This document shows positions 1 through 6,232 of a DNA stretch of 12,314 bases, piece after piece. This stretch comes from an uncultured Mycoplasmatota bacterium. Its GTDB lineage: Bacteria > Bacillota_I > Bacilli_A > RF39 > UBA660. The notes under the pieces were generated by a model. The model did not search any database. It saw nothing but the letters and a program-made list of their open reading frames with translations, and was not told where the DNA came from. How positions within the stretch are numbered: the first letter of the stretch is position 1; every line of letters starts with the position of its first letter. The DNA lies in NCBI GenBank assembly GCA_948472605.1, contig CAOKUH010000043.1:1-12314 (forward strand), given 5' to 3'. The position numbers and the translations under genes were made by a program.

Positions 1-814
1 AGGATATAAAGGAGCAACAAGTACAGCAGCTGCTCAAGTAAATAGTTCAGATTCAGCAAAAATCCAAATCAAACCTAATGTATATAGTTGGAGAAATATA
101 ACGATAGGAAATGCATTTAATGCTGGGTTCAATTATAAAAGAGAATTAGATAGTCATATGATGAAGAATACCGAGTGGGGAGCAGTAGCCTATTTACAGC
201 ATTCAAAATATGGAAGTAGTGAAAGTGTAAGATTTAATAACAATAGAGCATATATAACAGGATATGCTGGGGTAGAAGAGCCAACACTTGGTTTTAATGG
301 AGGAACAAGTATCGCAGGAAACCGAAATGAAAGTACGAGTTTAGGTAGTGATGGAACATATACAATCAACTATTTAAATCCAAATAGTAATGTCGCAAGT
401 ACCACAGGAAACTATAGTGGAATTTATGATATGAGTGGTGGGGCATATGAATATATCATGGGAGTAAGAAGCTTAATAACAAGCGGAAATACAGGAATAA
501 CAGATACAAGTATAGATACAAAATATTATGATATATATGGAGCATCGTCAAGTGAAACAGATTATAAACAAAGAATACTAGGAGATGCAACAACAGAGTT
601 TGGACCATTCCAAGATTTTAGAGATCCAGATGGCAATAATAGACATAAATCAAGTTGGTATTATGATTACGCTCTCTTCGTTTACTCAGCTTACCCGTGG
701 TTCAGCCGCGGTGGTTATTGGTACCATGGTGTCGCGTCTGGTGCCTTTGTGTTCGGCTGCAGCACTGGTGGGGTTAACGCGAGCATTTCGTATCGTCTAG
801 TCCTTGCTATTTAA
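1..814 (+). CDS. Surface protein with FGE/C-type-lectin-like domain, 5'-truncated; probable DGR target
   Basis: The frame is open from base 2 to the TAA at 812-814, so the gene begins upstream of the window; the ATG at 158 is internal. The visible 270 codons read like an FGE-sulfatase/C-type-lectin (CLec) scaffold. MMKNTEWGAVAYL opens the domain. GIYDMSGGAYEYIMG parallels the family's 'LYDMSGNVWEW' strand. PWFSRGGYW parallels 'LRGGSW', and SYRLVLAI parallels the terminal 'GFRxV' strand. Such domains are the usual display scaffold of DGR target proteins, and in gut Bacillota similar proteins often have prepilin-type N-termini; that end is not visible here. The last ~47 codons differ sharply in base composition from the rest (separate entry at 669-811). 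The protein is probably exported and binds a ligand through its variable face, which is inference. No clear terminator was seen before the convergent sigK, 16 bases away. Confidence 0.8.
   Translation, partial: GYKGATSTAAAQVNSSDSAKIQIKPNVYSWRNITIGNAFNAGFNYKRELDSHMMKNTEWGAVAYLQHSKYGSSESVRFNNNRAYITGYAGVEEPTLGFNGGTSIAGNRNESTSLGSDGTYTINYLNPNSNVASTTGNYSGIYDMSGGAYEYIMGVRSLITSGNTGITDTSIDTKYYDIYGASSSETDYKQRILGDATTEFGPFQDFRDPDGNNRHKSSWYYDYALFVYSAYPWFSRGGYWYHGVASGAFVFGCSTGGVNASISYRLVLAI
669..811 (+). other. Putative DGR variable region (adenine-depleted, GC-rich 3' cassette)
   Basis: Over 671-811 I count 16 adenines in 141 bases (11%) and about 54% G+C. The upstream part of the same gene is A-rich (roughly 45% A by eye) and about one-third G+C. 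The switch occurs within about ten bases near 669 and lasts to the stop codon. Adenine loss on the coding strand is the footprint expected when retrohoming copies a template repeat and replaces its adenines. The segment encodes the C-terminal CLec strands, where DGR variable regions normally sit. It holds runs of NNC/NNT codons (ggc-tgc-agc-act; aac-gcg-agc-att) such as AAC/AAT template codons would yield. Conserved-looking PWF, RGG and YRLVLA alternate with odd residues (YWYH, GCST, VNASI). No template repeat or reverse transcriptase is in the window, so the call rests on composition and position. Confidence 0.6.
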
Positions 815-830
815 CTACATAACTTAGAAA

Positions 831-1526
831 TTATAAATCTCTCTTATTTTTGATAAATTCACGGAGTATTTTAGTCAATACTCTTTTTTCAATTCTTGAA
901 ACATAACTTCTTGAAATTTTTAATTCCTTAGCGATTTCTTTTTGAGTTTTTTCTTTTTGATTTAATAAGCCATATCTTTTAATAATAATTTCTTTTTCTC
1001 GATCATTTAATATATTTAAATATTTACTAAGATCTTTAATATTATCTTTAGTATGGATTACCTCAGCAAAATCTGTGGTAGTATCTTTTAAAACATCAAT
1101 TAAATTTATTTCATTACCATCTTTATCATATCCAATTGAATCATTTAAAGAAACATCGCTCTCTCTTTTTTTATTGCTTCTAAAATACATTAAAATTTCA
1201 TTTTCAATACATCGAGCTGCATAAGTTGTTATTTTTGTTTTTTTAGTATCATTATAAGAATCTATTCCTTTAATTAAACCTATAGTTCCAATACTAATTA
1301 AATCATCTTGACTAATACTTTTACTTTCAAATTTTTTTACAATATGAGCAACTAACCTTAAATTTCTTTCAATTAAAGTATTACGGGCATTAGTATCACC
1401 ATTTTGCATTTTCTCAATCATTATTTTTTCTTCATCTTCACTTAAAGGTTCAGGAAAAACATTATTCGAATAACTTCCTGTAAAAAAAATCATATCTTTT
1501 AATAAACTTAAAATACTTAAAAACAT
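831..1526 (-). CDS. sigK: Sporulation RNA polymerase sigma factor SigK, with pro-sequence
   Basis: This 231-residue sigma-70 family protein is close in length and sequence to Bacillus subtilis pro-sigma-K, which directs late mother-cell transcription in sporulation. Residues 1-18 are hydrophobic (MFLSILSLLKDMIFFTGS), followed by YSNNVFPEPL. This matches pro-sigma-K, where the intramembrane protease SpoIVFB removes a similar leader just before YVKNNAFPQPL. Region 2 carries RNLRLVAHIVKKF, DLISIGTIGLIKGIDSY and TYAARCIENEILMYFR (core binding and -10 recognition). Region 4 carries TQKEIAKELKISRSYVSRIE, the -35-binding helix-turn-helix. The start is supported by GAGGAAG about 9 bases upstream. The gene is continuous, with no skin-like element. 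It is divergent from the HAD gene and convergent with the surface protein. I could not assign a SigE- or SigK-type promoter upstream. SigE is the nearest alternative paralogue, but the leader and the RCIENEILM block favour SigK. Confidence 0.9.
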   Translation of the reverse strand: MFLSILSLLKDMIFFTGSYSNNVFPEPLSEDEEKIMIEKMQNGDTNARNTLIERNLRLVAHIVKKFESKSISQDDLISIGTIGLIKGIDSYNDTKKTKITTYAARCIENEILMYFRSNKKRESDVSLNDSIGYDKDGNEINLIDVLKDTTTDFAEVIHTKDNIKDLSKYLNILNDREKEIIIKRYGLLNQKEKTQKEIAKELKISRSYVSRIEKRVLTKILREFIKNKRDL

Positions 1527-1808
1527 TGTTACACTTCCTCATCTCTAATAAATTATAATTTTTAAAAAAATTTTTATACCAAGATTTTAAAATAACTAGA
1601 CTTTATAATAATAATAATCTATAATAATAGAAAAAATTAAAGATAATTTAAGAAGAAACAGCATCTGAGTTAGAAGGATAGAATAATAAGAAGAAAATGC
1701 TACAGGAGTTTTATGAATATCTCTCAAGCTATACTATTCTAAAACAAATGTATAGTACTAGAGTATCAATTCCAACTAAAATATAAAAAATAGAAAGAAT
1801 AATATTGA

Positions 1809-1840
1809 TTTATAAAGTTAATTTAACTTAACTTTATAAA
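1809..1840. repeat. Perfect 13-bp inverted repeat upstream of HAD gene
   Basis: TTTATAAAGTTAA (1809-1821) and its exact reverse complement TTAACTTTATAAA (1828-1840) flank a 6-base spacer. The repeat ends 10 bases before the GAGGAG ribosome binding site. There is no U-tract after it, so it does not look like an intrinsic terminator for + strand transcripts. Its length and symmetry suit a dimeric repressor operator or a 5'-UTR hairpin. In such AT-rich DNA some palindromes arise by chance, but 13 perfect pairs is long. Confidence 0.6.
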
Positions 1841-1850
1841 CATATTATAC

Positions 1851-1856
1851 GAGGAG
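1851..1856 (+). promoter_or_regulatory. Ribosome binding site GAGGAG selecting a TTG start
   Basis: GAGGAG lies 8 bases before the TTG at 1865. This strong Shine-Dalgarno site supports the TTG as the true initiation codon; no ATG in this frame lies near enough to replace it without removing the first HAD motif. Confidence 0.75.
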
Positions 1857-1864
1857 TTTATAAT

Positions 1865-2614
1865 TTGAAAAAACTAGAAGAACTTAATTTAAGAGAAAAA
1901 AGATATATAATTTTTGATATGGATGGAACATTAATTGATTCAGTAGGAATTTGGAATTTAATAGATCAAAGATTAATAAAAAAATATAGTAAAGAAAAAA
2001 TAGAAGTAAATTTAGAAGTTATACAAGCAAAGAGAGATAAATTCCTTCATACTATAAAAATAGGAGATACTTATTTAGAATACTCAAAATATTTAATAAA
2101 AAAATATAACTTAATAGCAATTGATGAGGTAACACTAACTAAATTAAGAGATAATATGGTAACTAATATTTTAGCAAAAGAAATTGACTTTAAGCCAAAT
2201 GCTGCAAAGTTGATATTAAAATTAAAACAACTTGGGTATACTTTAGCTTTAGCCTCTATGACGACAAGAAAACAAATACAAGTATATACATCTTTTAATC
2301 AAAAAATGTTAAATCAATTAAATATAAAAGATACTTTTGATTTAATTTATACAAGCGAAGATGTAAAAAATAAAAAGCCAGATCCAGAAATATTTATGAA
2401 ATTAATGGCTTATTACCATGCTTTACCAAGTGAATGTTTAATCTTTGAAGATTCATATACAGGAGTATTAGCTAGTAAAAATGCGCAAATAGAAGTAGTA
2501 AACATTTATGACAAATATGCCGATTTAGATCGTGATAAAATTAATGAACTAACTGATTATAGTATAAAAGATTATAGTGAATTTTTAAATTTAGTATTAA
2601 AGTTTCCTAAGTAA
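1865..2614 (+). CDS. HAD-superfamily hydrolase, subfamily IA (phosphatase/phosphoglucomutase-like)
   Basis: All four haloacid-dehalogenase motifs are present in this 249-residue protein. Motif I is FDMDGTLIDS, with nucleophile Asp18 and acid/base Asp20. Motif II is the Ser/Thr in LALASMTTRKQ. Motif III is the Lys in KNKKPDPEIF. Motif IV is LIFEDSYTGVLAS. An alpha-helical cap of roughly 80 residues between motifs I and II makes it subfamily IA, the group of phosphoglycolate phosphatases, beta-phosphoglucomutases and small sugar- or nucleotide-phosphate phosphatases. It is probably a cytoplasmic Mg-dependent phosphohydrolase; the substrate cannot be read from sequence. Translation starts at TTG, which may limit expression. 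It is divergent from sigK and separated from the next gene by a strong promoter, so it is probably monocistronic. The inverted repeat before it may control it. Confidence 0.85.
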   Translation: MKKLEELNLREKRYIIFDMDGTLIDSVGIWNLIDQRLIKKYSKEKIEVNLEVIQAKRDKFLHTIKIGDTYLEYSKYLIKKYNLIAIDEVTLTKLRDNMVTNILAKEIDFKPNAAKLILKLKQLGYTLALASMTTRKQIQVYTSFNQKMLNQLNIKDTFDLIYTSEDVKNKKPDPEIFMKLMAYYHALPSECLIFEDSYTGVLASKNAQIEVVNIYDKYADLDRDKINELTDYSIKDYSEFLNLVLKFPK

Positions 2615-2633
2615 TTTGTTGGAAAAATTTTTA

Positions 2634-2662
2634 TTGACAAATGAATCTTTTTTTGTAGTATA
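2634..2662 (+). promoter_or_regulatory. Sigma-A-type promoter of the vWA/J-domain operon
   Basis: A perfect -35 box TTGACA (2634-2639) is followed 16 bases later by a weaker -10 TAGTAT (2656-2661). The leader is short and carries AAGGGGG (2677-2683), 9 bases before the ATG at 2693. This is the best canonical promoter in the window and marks the start of a separate transcription unit. Confidence 0.65.
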
Positions 2663-2692
2663 TGTTTTAAACTTTTAAGGGGGATTTTTTAT

Positions 2693-3016
2693 ATGGCAAT
2701 ATCATTTGATGATTTAAGAAAAACACAAACGAAAGGTAAAAATAGTTTGGATAGTTTTAAAGCAAAAAGATTAGAATCTTTAGTTGGTTCAAAAAACGAA
2801 GTAGATGTTTTAAATAATAGTACTAATGTAGCTACAAGAGAAGGACTAAATTCTTTAAGAAATAGTTTAAGTGCAAAAAAGGAAGCAAATAATTCTATTT
2901 CAAATACAGAGCAATACAAAGAAATGTTTAATAAGAGAGTAGAAAACTATTCTGCTCAAATTATAAAAGAAGTAGATGAGCAATTAAGAGCGTTTTCTTT
3001 AGAGCTTGTTTTGTAA
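2693..3016 (+). CDS. N-terminal fragment of the split vWA protein
   Basis: This is the piece actually translated from ATG 2693 (site AAGGGGG, 9 bases upstream): 107 residues, mostly Lys/Glu/Ser/Asn-rich helix. It ends ...AFSLELVL and then TAA (3014-3016). LELV is the beginning of the first vWA beta strand, so the stop falls just before the metal-binding Asp and the fragment has no complete domain. Taken alone it would be an uncharacterised small helical protein. Confidence 0.6.
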   Translation: MAISFDDLRKTQTKGKNSLDSFKAKRLESLVGSKNEVDVLNNSTNVATREGLNSLRNSLSAKKEANNSISNTEQYKEMFNKRVENYSAQIIKEVDEQLRAFSLELVL

Positions 3017-3123
3017 TTGATAAAAGCTATTCTTGTACAGGAACAGAAGAAAAAACATTATTAGGATTTACTGATTTAATTCAAAAAGAAAAAAATAATG
3101 GTTATATAAATACTAAAGTAACT

Positions 3124-3660
3124 GTGGACTTATTTGCTAAGGGAACTAAAATTATTTATTATCGAAACCCAATAGATGAGATAAAGCCATTTAAATATGT
3201 TGCTGATGGTGATAATACAGCTTTATATGATTGCTTAGGAGATAGAATTAATTGTATTAAGAAAAAACATATAGAAGAGGGAAGTCCTACCAAAACATTG
3301 TTTGTTATAATGACTGATGGTTATGATAATTTTAGTAAAAATTATTCAGTTGAAAATATTCGTACTTTGGTAGAAGAAAGAAGAAATGCTGGTTGGGAAT
3401 TTATATATTTAGGAGCAATGTTATCTGAAGCTATGGTAAAAAATGAAGCTTCAAAGATAGGAATTCCTATAAGTCAATCTCAACTTTACTTAAAAGAATC
3501 AGTAGAAAATAATTTTAAAGCAATTGAAAATGTTGTAAAAGACTTAAGAGAACATGGAAAAATAAAACCAGATTGGTCCAATATTATCAAAAAAACTTTA
3601 TCTCCAAATTTAACTATCGAAGGTGATAGTGAAAATTATTTAAGATTGGAACGTAAGTAG
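3124..3660 (+). CDS. C-terminal vWA fragment of the split gene
   Basis: The frame is open from 2980, but the first possible start codon is the GTG at 3124, which has no ribosome binding site. A protein begun there (178 residues) would lack the DxSxS motif encoded at 3019-3033, so 3124 is unlikely to be a genuine start. The fragment holds the rest of the domain. VTVDLFAKGTKIIYY is a strand, NTALYDCLGD carries the MIDAS Thr, LFVIMTDGYDNFS carries the MIDAS Asp, and GWEFIYLGA is a late strand. It ends with TAG at 3658-3660, one base before the ATG of the J-domain gene. Confidence 0.55.
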   Translation: MDLFAKGTKIIYYRNPIDEIKPFKYVADGDNTALYDCLGDRINCIKKKHIEEGSPTKTLFVIMTDGYDNFSKNYSVENIRTLVEERRNAGWEFIYLGAMLSEAMVKNEASKIGIPISQSQLYLKESVENNFKAIENVVKDLREHGKIKPDWSNIIKKTLSPNLTIEGDSENYLRLERK

Positions 3661-3661
3661 A

Positions 3662-6154
3662 ATGAAATATGATTGGGATAAAAATTGGTTAGATTTGTAC
3701 GAAATATTAGAAATTTCAAGAAATGCTAGTCAAAAGGAAATAAAAAAATCTTATAAAAAATTAGCGCGAAAATATCATCCAGATTTATTTAATGATGCTA
3801 ATGAAGATAAAATAAACTATGTTAAACAAAAATTTCAAGAAATTAATTTAGCTTATGAAGTATTATCAGACGAGAAAGAAAAAGACATTTATGATAAAAT
3901 ATATGATGCTAAAATAAATAAGACTTATACAGAAGAAAGTGATAATTCTGACATAGATTATGATGATGTAATGAGTAAATATAATGAAGCAAGTAAGAGA
4001 GCTTCTGATAGACTTTCTGTTTTAGAAGTAATAACGGAAGAATTAGAACAAGCAAAATTATATTTAGAGAAAAAAAATGAAGTCTTAATCAATGCTTATA
4101 TTGAAGGAATTGATAAGAATGAATATTTCCTAGATATTCATGAATTACAACAACTTGCCTATGATTATATAAATAAATTAGATGAGTTAGCTTTAATAGC
4201 TTATGATTACGACCTTTTAGATACTATAGGTTTAATAGATGAAACAAAAGAATTAATGATAAAAGAGTTTGAAAAATTACCTAATAATGAAGATGAAATT
4301 ATATTAAGTATAAGTAAAGATTTAATCGAAGAAAAACTAAAAAAAGATATTGTTAATTTAAGAAGCTCTTTTAAAGAAACTATTAAAGAGATTGATGGTT
4401 TTTTAATAGAGTGTTCTACCTCTAAAATCATTCCTCTAGAATTTTCTAATAAAAGAAGTATTTTAGAAAGTAAAGTATCTGATAAAATTGACTATTTTGA
4501 CAAACTAAGTGAAATTTGTAAAGAATTAGAACTTGAAGATTATTATAAACATTTAACATCTTTTTATTGTGATTTAATCAGTAGATTAAATATTTTACCA
4601 ATAACTCATAGTGAAGCAGTAAAACAAGGAAGAATTATTAATCTTAAATTAGAAAAAAATAATATAGAAATACTAATTAAAAATATTGAACAAATTATTA
4701 AAGATTTAGAAAATTTAAATACTAATAATTGGCAAGAAAAGTATAAGGAAGGTAAAAAAATAATTGAAAAGTTGGCTAAAACATATGCTAATATAAAAAG
4801 AACAAAAGCGTTTATTATAAATTGTGATTTTGATACTGAAATAGGAATATTAAATAAAGAGGTAGAAGAAATATTTGCAAGTGCTAATACTTTGTATGAA
4901 GAAATGGTTGCTTCTTTCAAACAGGGTTCAGTCAAAATAACAAATGTTAAAGCAGGAAAACCACTACCAACTTCTATATTTTATGAAGGTATAAAAAAAG
5001 AAAGAGAATTAGCAGAAAAAATTAGATTATATCACTTAATTAGAGAATCACAAGTAAAAGATATATTAAATGAAGATATAGATTTATATAATGATAAACT
5101 AGAAGAGGCTGTAAAACAATATAAAGATTTTAATGATAATAAATCAAATAATACTCAAAATCAACAATCCTCTTCTGCTAAAAACAATAATTATTCAAAT
5201 TCTAATCATTATAATAATCAAAATAATTTTTTTGAAGAGATAGAAGAAGAATTTTTAGAATTATTAAAGACAGGAACAATTTCTAATTTATGGTATGATG
5301 CATGTGACTATAGCTGGTGGCAAAATGCTACTTGGGAAAATTTTTTTACAGGAGAAAGAGCAGATATATTATTAGATTGTTCTAAATATTTACCAAAGTA
5401 TATCAATGAAATGAGTTTTCTTTTTTATTCAATAATGGATATACAAGATATGATGAATCTTGGAGATATTAATGAAAGTGATTTCTTTGGTCAATTAATG
5501 TTAATAGATTTTTTAGAAATGAAATATAAAAAGCTATTATTAAAAAAATATTCTTCATTTAGTTTCATGGTAAATAGTAGGGCTAAAAATTTTGGAACTC
5601 CTTATAAACATGCGATGACTAAATTATTGAATTTATGGATGCAAAAACGACATGAAATTATAATTAGCCAAATAGATAATTATAAAAAGTTTAGTATTAT
5701 TACTAATCGTTATGATGACTTTATTGAGTTTACAAATAATCTTGATTTTAATAAATATAACGATTATGGCTTAGAAACAATACATCCAAGTATTTACACA
5801 TTTAAACTTTTCTATAAAAGAGAATTAGAGAACATAATAGAAGAATGGGAAATAAATATTAGAGGAATATTAAATAATGAAGAAGCTAACTTAAAACGTC
5901 AATATCATAAAGTCAAACAAGCAGGTATAATAAATGATTTAGATAATTCTTTTGAGGATCTGGAGCTTCCACTTACTACTTTACCTAAAATTTTTGAAAA
6001 ATATAAAAAAATTATTTATAATGAACGTGATTTTATTATTTTAGCTAAAAAGCAAATTACAAGAATAAAATTATCTATTTTATTAGCATATATAAAGCAA
6101 CAACTAGATAAAAAAGAAGATAATGACGATAATATAAGAAAACTTAATCTTTAA
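3662..6154 (+). CDS. Large J-domain (DnaJ-like) protein with coiled coil and novel C-terminal region
   Basis: Residues ~9-80 form a J domain: helix I (NWLDLYEILEI), a basic helix II (KKSYKKLARKYHPD) with the essential HPD at 39-41, then FQEINLAYEVLSDEKEKDIYD. J domains recruit and stimulate Hsp70 (DnaK). The rest is not classical DnaJ: there is no Gly/Phe region, zinc finger or substrate barrel. Residues ~85-490 are acidic/basic helix with coiled-coil character. Residues ~491-522 are an Asn/Ser/Gln-rich linker. From ~543 comes a Trp/Tyr-rich block (LWYDACDYSWWQNATWENFF) and a helical C-terminus to 830; I recognise no family there. No signal peptide or membrane segment was seen. It is translated one base after the vWA gene without a clear ribosome site, suggesting coupling. 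I infer a dedicated co-chaperone acting with the vWA protein; its client is unknown. Confidence 0.8.
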   Translation: MKYDWDKNWLDLYEILEISRNASQKEIKKSYKKLARKYHPDLFNDANEDKINYVKQKFQEINLAYEVLSDEKEKDIYDKIYDAKINKTYTEESDNSDIDYDDVMSKYNEASKRASDRLSVLEVITEELEQAKLYLEKKNEVLINAYIEGIDKNEYFLDIHELQQLAYDYINKLDELALIAYDYDLLDTIGLIDETKELMIKEFEKLPNNEDEIILSISKDLIEEKLKKDIVNLRSSFKETIKEIDGFLIECSTSKIIPLEFSNKRSILESKVSDKIDYFDKLSEICKELELEDYYKHLTSFYCDLISRLNILPITHSEAVKQGRIINLKLEKNNIEILIKNIEQIIKDLENLNTNNWQEKYKEGKKIIEKLAKTYANIKRTKAFIINCDFDTEIGILNKEVEEIFASANTLYEEMVASFKQGSVKITNVKAGKPLPTSIFYEGIKKERELAEKIRLYHLIRESQVKDILNEDIDLYNDKLEEAVKQYKDFNDNKSNNTQNQQSSSAKNNNYSNSNHYNNQNNFFEEIEEEFLELLKTGTISNLWYDACDYSWWQNATWENFFTGERADILLDCSKYLPKYINEMSFLFYSIMDIQDMMNLGDINESDFFGQLMLIDFLEMKYKKLLLKKYSSFSFMVNSRAKNFGTPYKHAMTKLLNLWMQKRHEIIISQIDNYKKFSIITNRYDDFIEFTNNLDFNKYNDYGLETIHPSIYTFKLFYKRELENIIEEWEINIRGILNNEEANLKRQYHKVKQAGIINDLDNSFEDLELPLTTLPKIFEKYKKIIYNERDFIILAKKQITRIKLSILLAYIKQQLDKKEDNDDNIRKLNL

Positions 6155-6169
6155 GACTTAAGTTTTTTT
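6139..6169 (+). terminator. Intrinsic terminator of the vWA/J-domain operon
   Basis: AAAACTTAA (6139-6147) pairs with TTAAGTTTT (6158-6166) around a 10-base loop, followed by an overlapping run of seven T (6163-6169). The stop codon of the J-domain gene lies inside the hairpin. The stem is A/T-rich and hence weak, but placement and U-tract are right. Confidence 0.6.
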
Positions 6170-6202
6170 ATTTAACTTTTACTAATAATTCTAAAATTTC
6201 TA

Positions 6203-6225
6203 TGATATACTTAATATATGAGGTG
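6203..6225 (+). promoter_or_regulatory. Extended -10 promoter and RBS of yqeG
   Basis: TGATATACT (6203-6211) is an extended -10 (TGn then TATACT). No good -35 lies 16-18 bases upstream, as is usual for extended -10 promoters. GAGGTG (6220-6225) is the ribosome site, 7 bases before the ATG at 6233. It follows directly on the previous operon's terminator and probably drives yqeG-yqeH-mutL and the hydrolase gene. Confidence 0.55.
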
Positions 6226-6232
6226 TTAAAAT

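Larger units (their letters stand above)
1527..1864. other. 338-base intergenic region between divergent sigK and HAD genes
   Basis: This region holds the leaders of both neighbours and no convincing gene. 1527-1640 is nearly pure A/T. 1650-1780 is less AT-biased and contains a possible 29-codon frame (1697-1786, ATG to TAA) with a block of unlike-host codons (cag, gag, ctc, agc). The same frame continues upstream past a TAG at 1679 as ETASELEG, so this may be a decayed coding fragment; I recognise no family. A weak hairpin could form from CTATAC (1729-1734) and GTATAG (1750-1755). The only strong structure is the inverted repeat at 1809-1840. No tRNA or known riboswitch core was recognised. 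Confidence 0.5.
2693..3660 (+). pseudogene. von Willebrand A (vWA) domain protein, interrupted by a one-base frameshift
   Basis: Two adjacent frames read as one 322-residue protein if a single base is added near 3009-3012. The T-run there is four long; five T would give ELVFVIDKSYS, a textbook first strand of a vWA domain. The restored length of 969 bases is an exact multiple of three. The N-terminal ~100 residues are a charged helical segment. The vWA part has a complete MIDAS metal site: DKSYS (DxSxS, Asp codon at 3019), the Thr in NTALYDCL, and the Asp in VIMTDGYD. vWA domains bind protein partners through a bound Mg ion. The next gene encodes a J-domain protein one base downstream, so the two products probably work together. 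The break could be a sequencing or assembly slip, a real mutation, or phase variation. Motif preservation suggests it is recent or an error. Confidence 0.75.

Noticed and set aside
585..800. A 71-residue + strand open frame inside the surface-protein gene
   Set aside because: It lies out of frame within the CLec-like domain and exists because the GC-rich 3' cassette has few stops. It shows no ribosome site or known domain.
1527..1620. A sigma-A promoter for sigK (TTGGTA ... TATAAT on the - strand)
   Set aside because: The spacer is 19 bases in a region of nearly pure A/T where TATAAT arises easily, and sigK would be expected to use a sporulation sigma factor.
2689..2919. Antisense open frame opposite the vWA N-terminal segment
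   Set aside because: It mirrors a Lys/Ser-rich coding frame, reads as a Phe/Leu-rich artefact, and has no ribosome site. The + strand has the promoter and start signals.
3005..3016. Programmed -1 ribosomal frameshifting in the vWA gene
   Set aside because: The bases around ctt-gtt-ttg-taa do not form a good X-XXY-YYZ slippery heptamer, and no strong downstream stem or upstream stimulatory site was seen. A lost T in a homopolymer is simpler.
4207..4935. Two antisense open frames opposite the J-domain gene (4207-4431 and 4606-4935), hydrophobic in appearance
   Set aside because: They are shadows of AT-rich helical coding sequence. The opposite strand of Lys/Glu/Asn/Ile codons yields Phe/Ile/Leu/Ser runs that mimic membrane helices.
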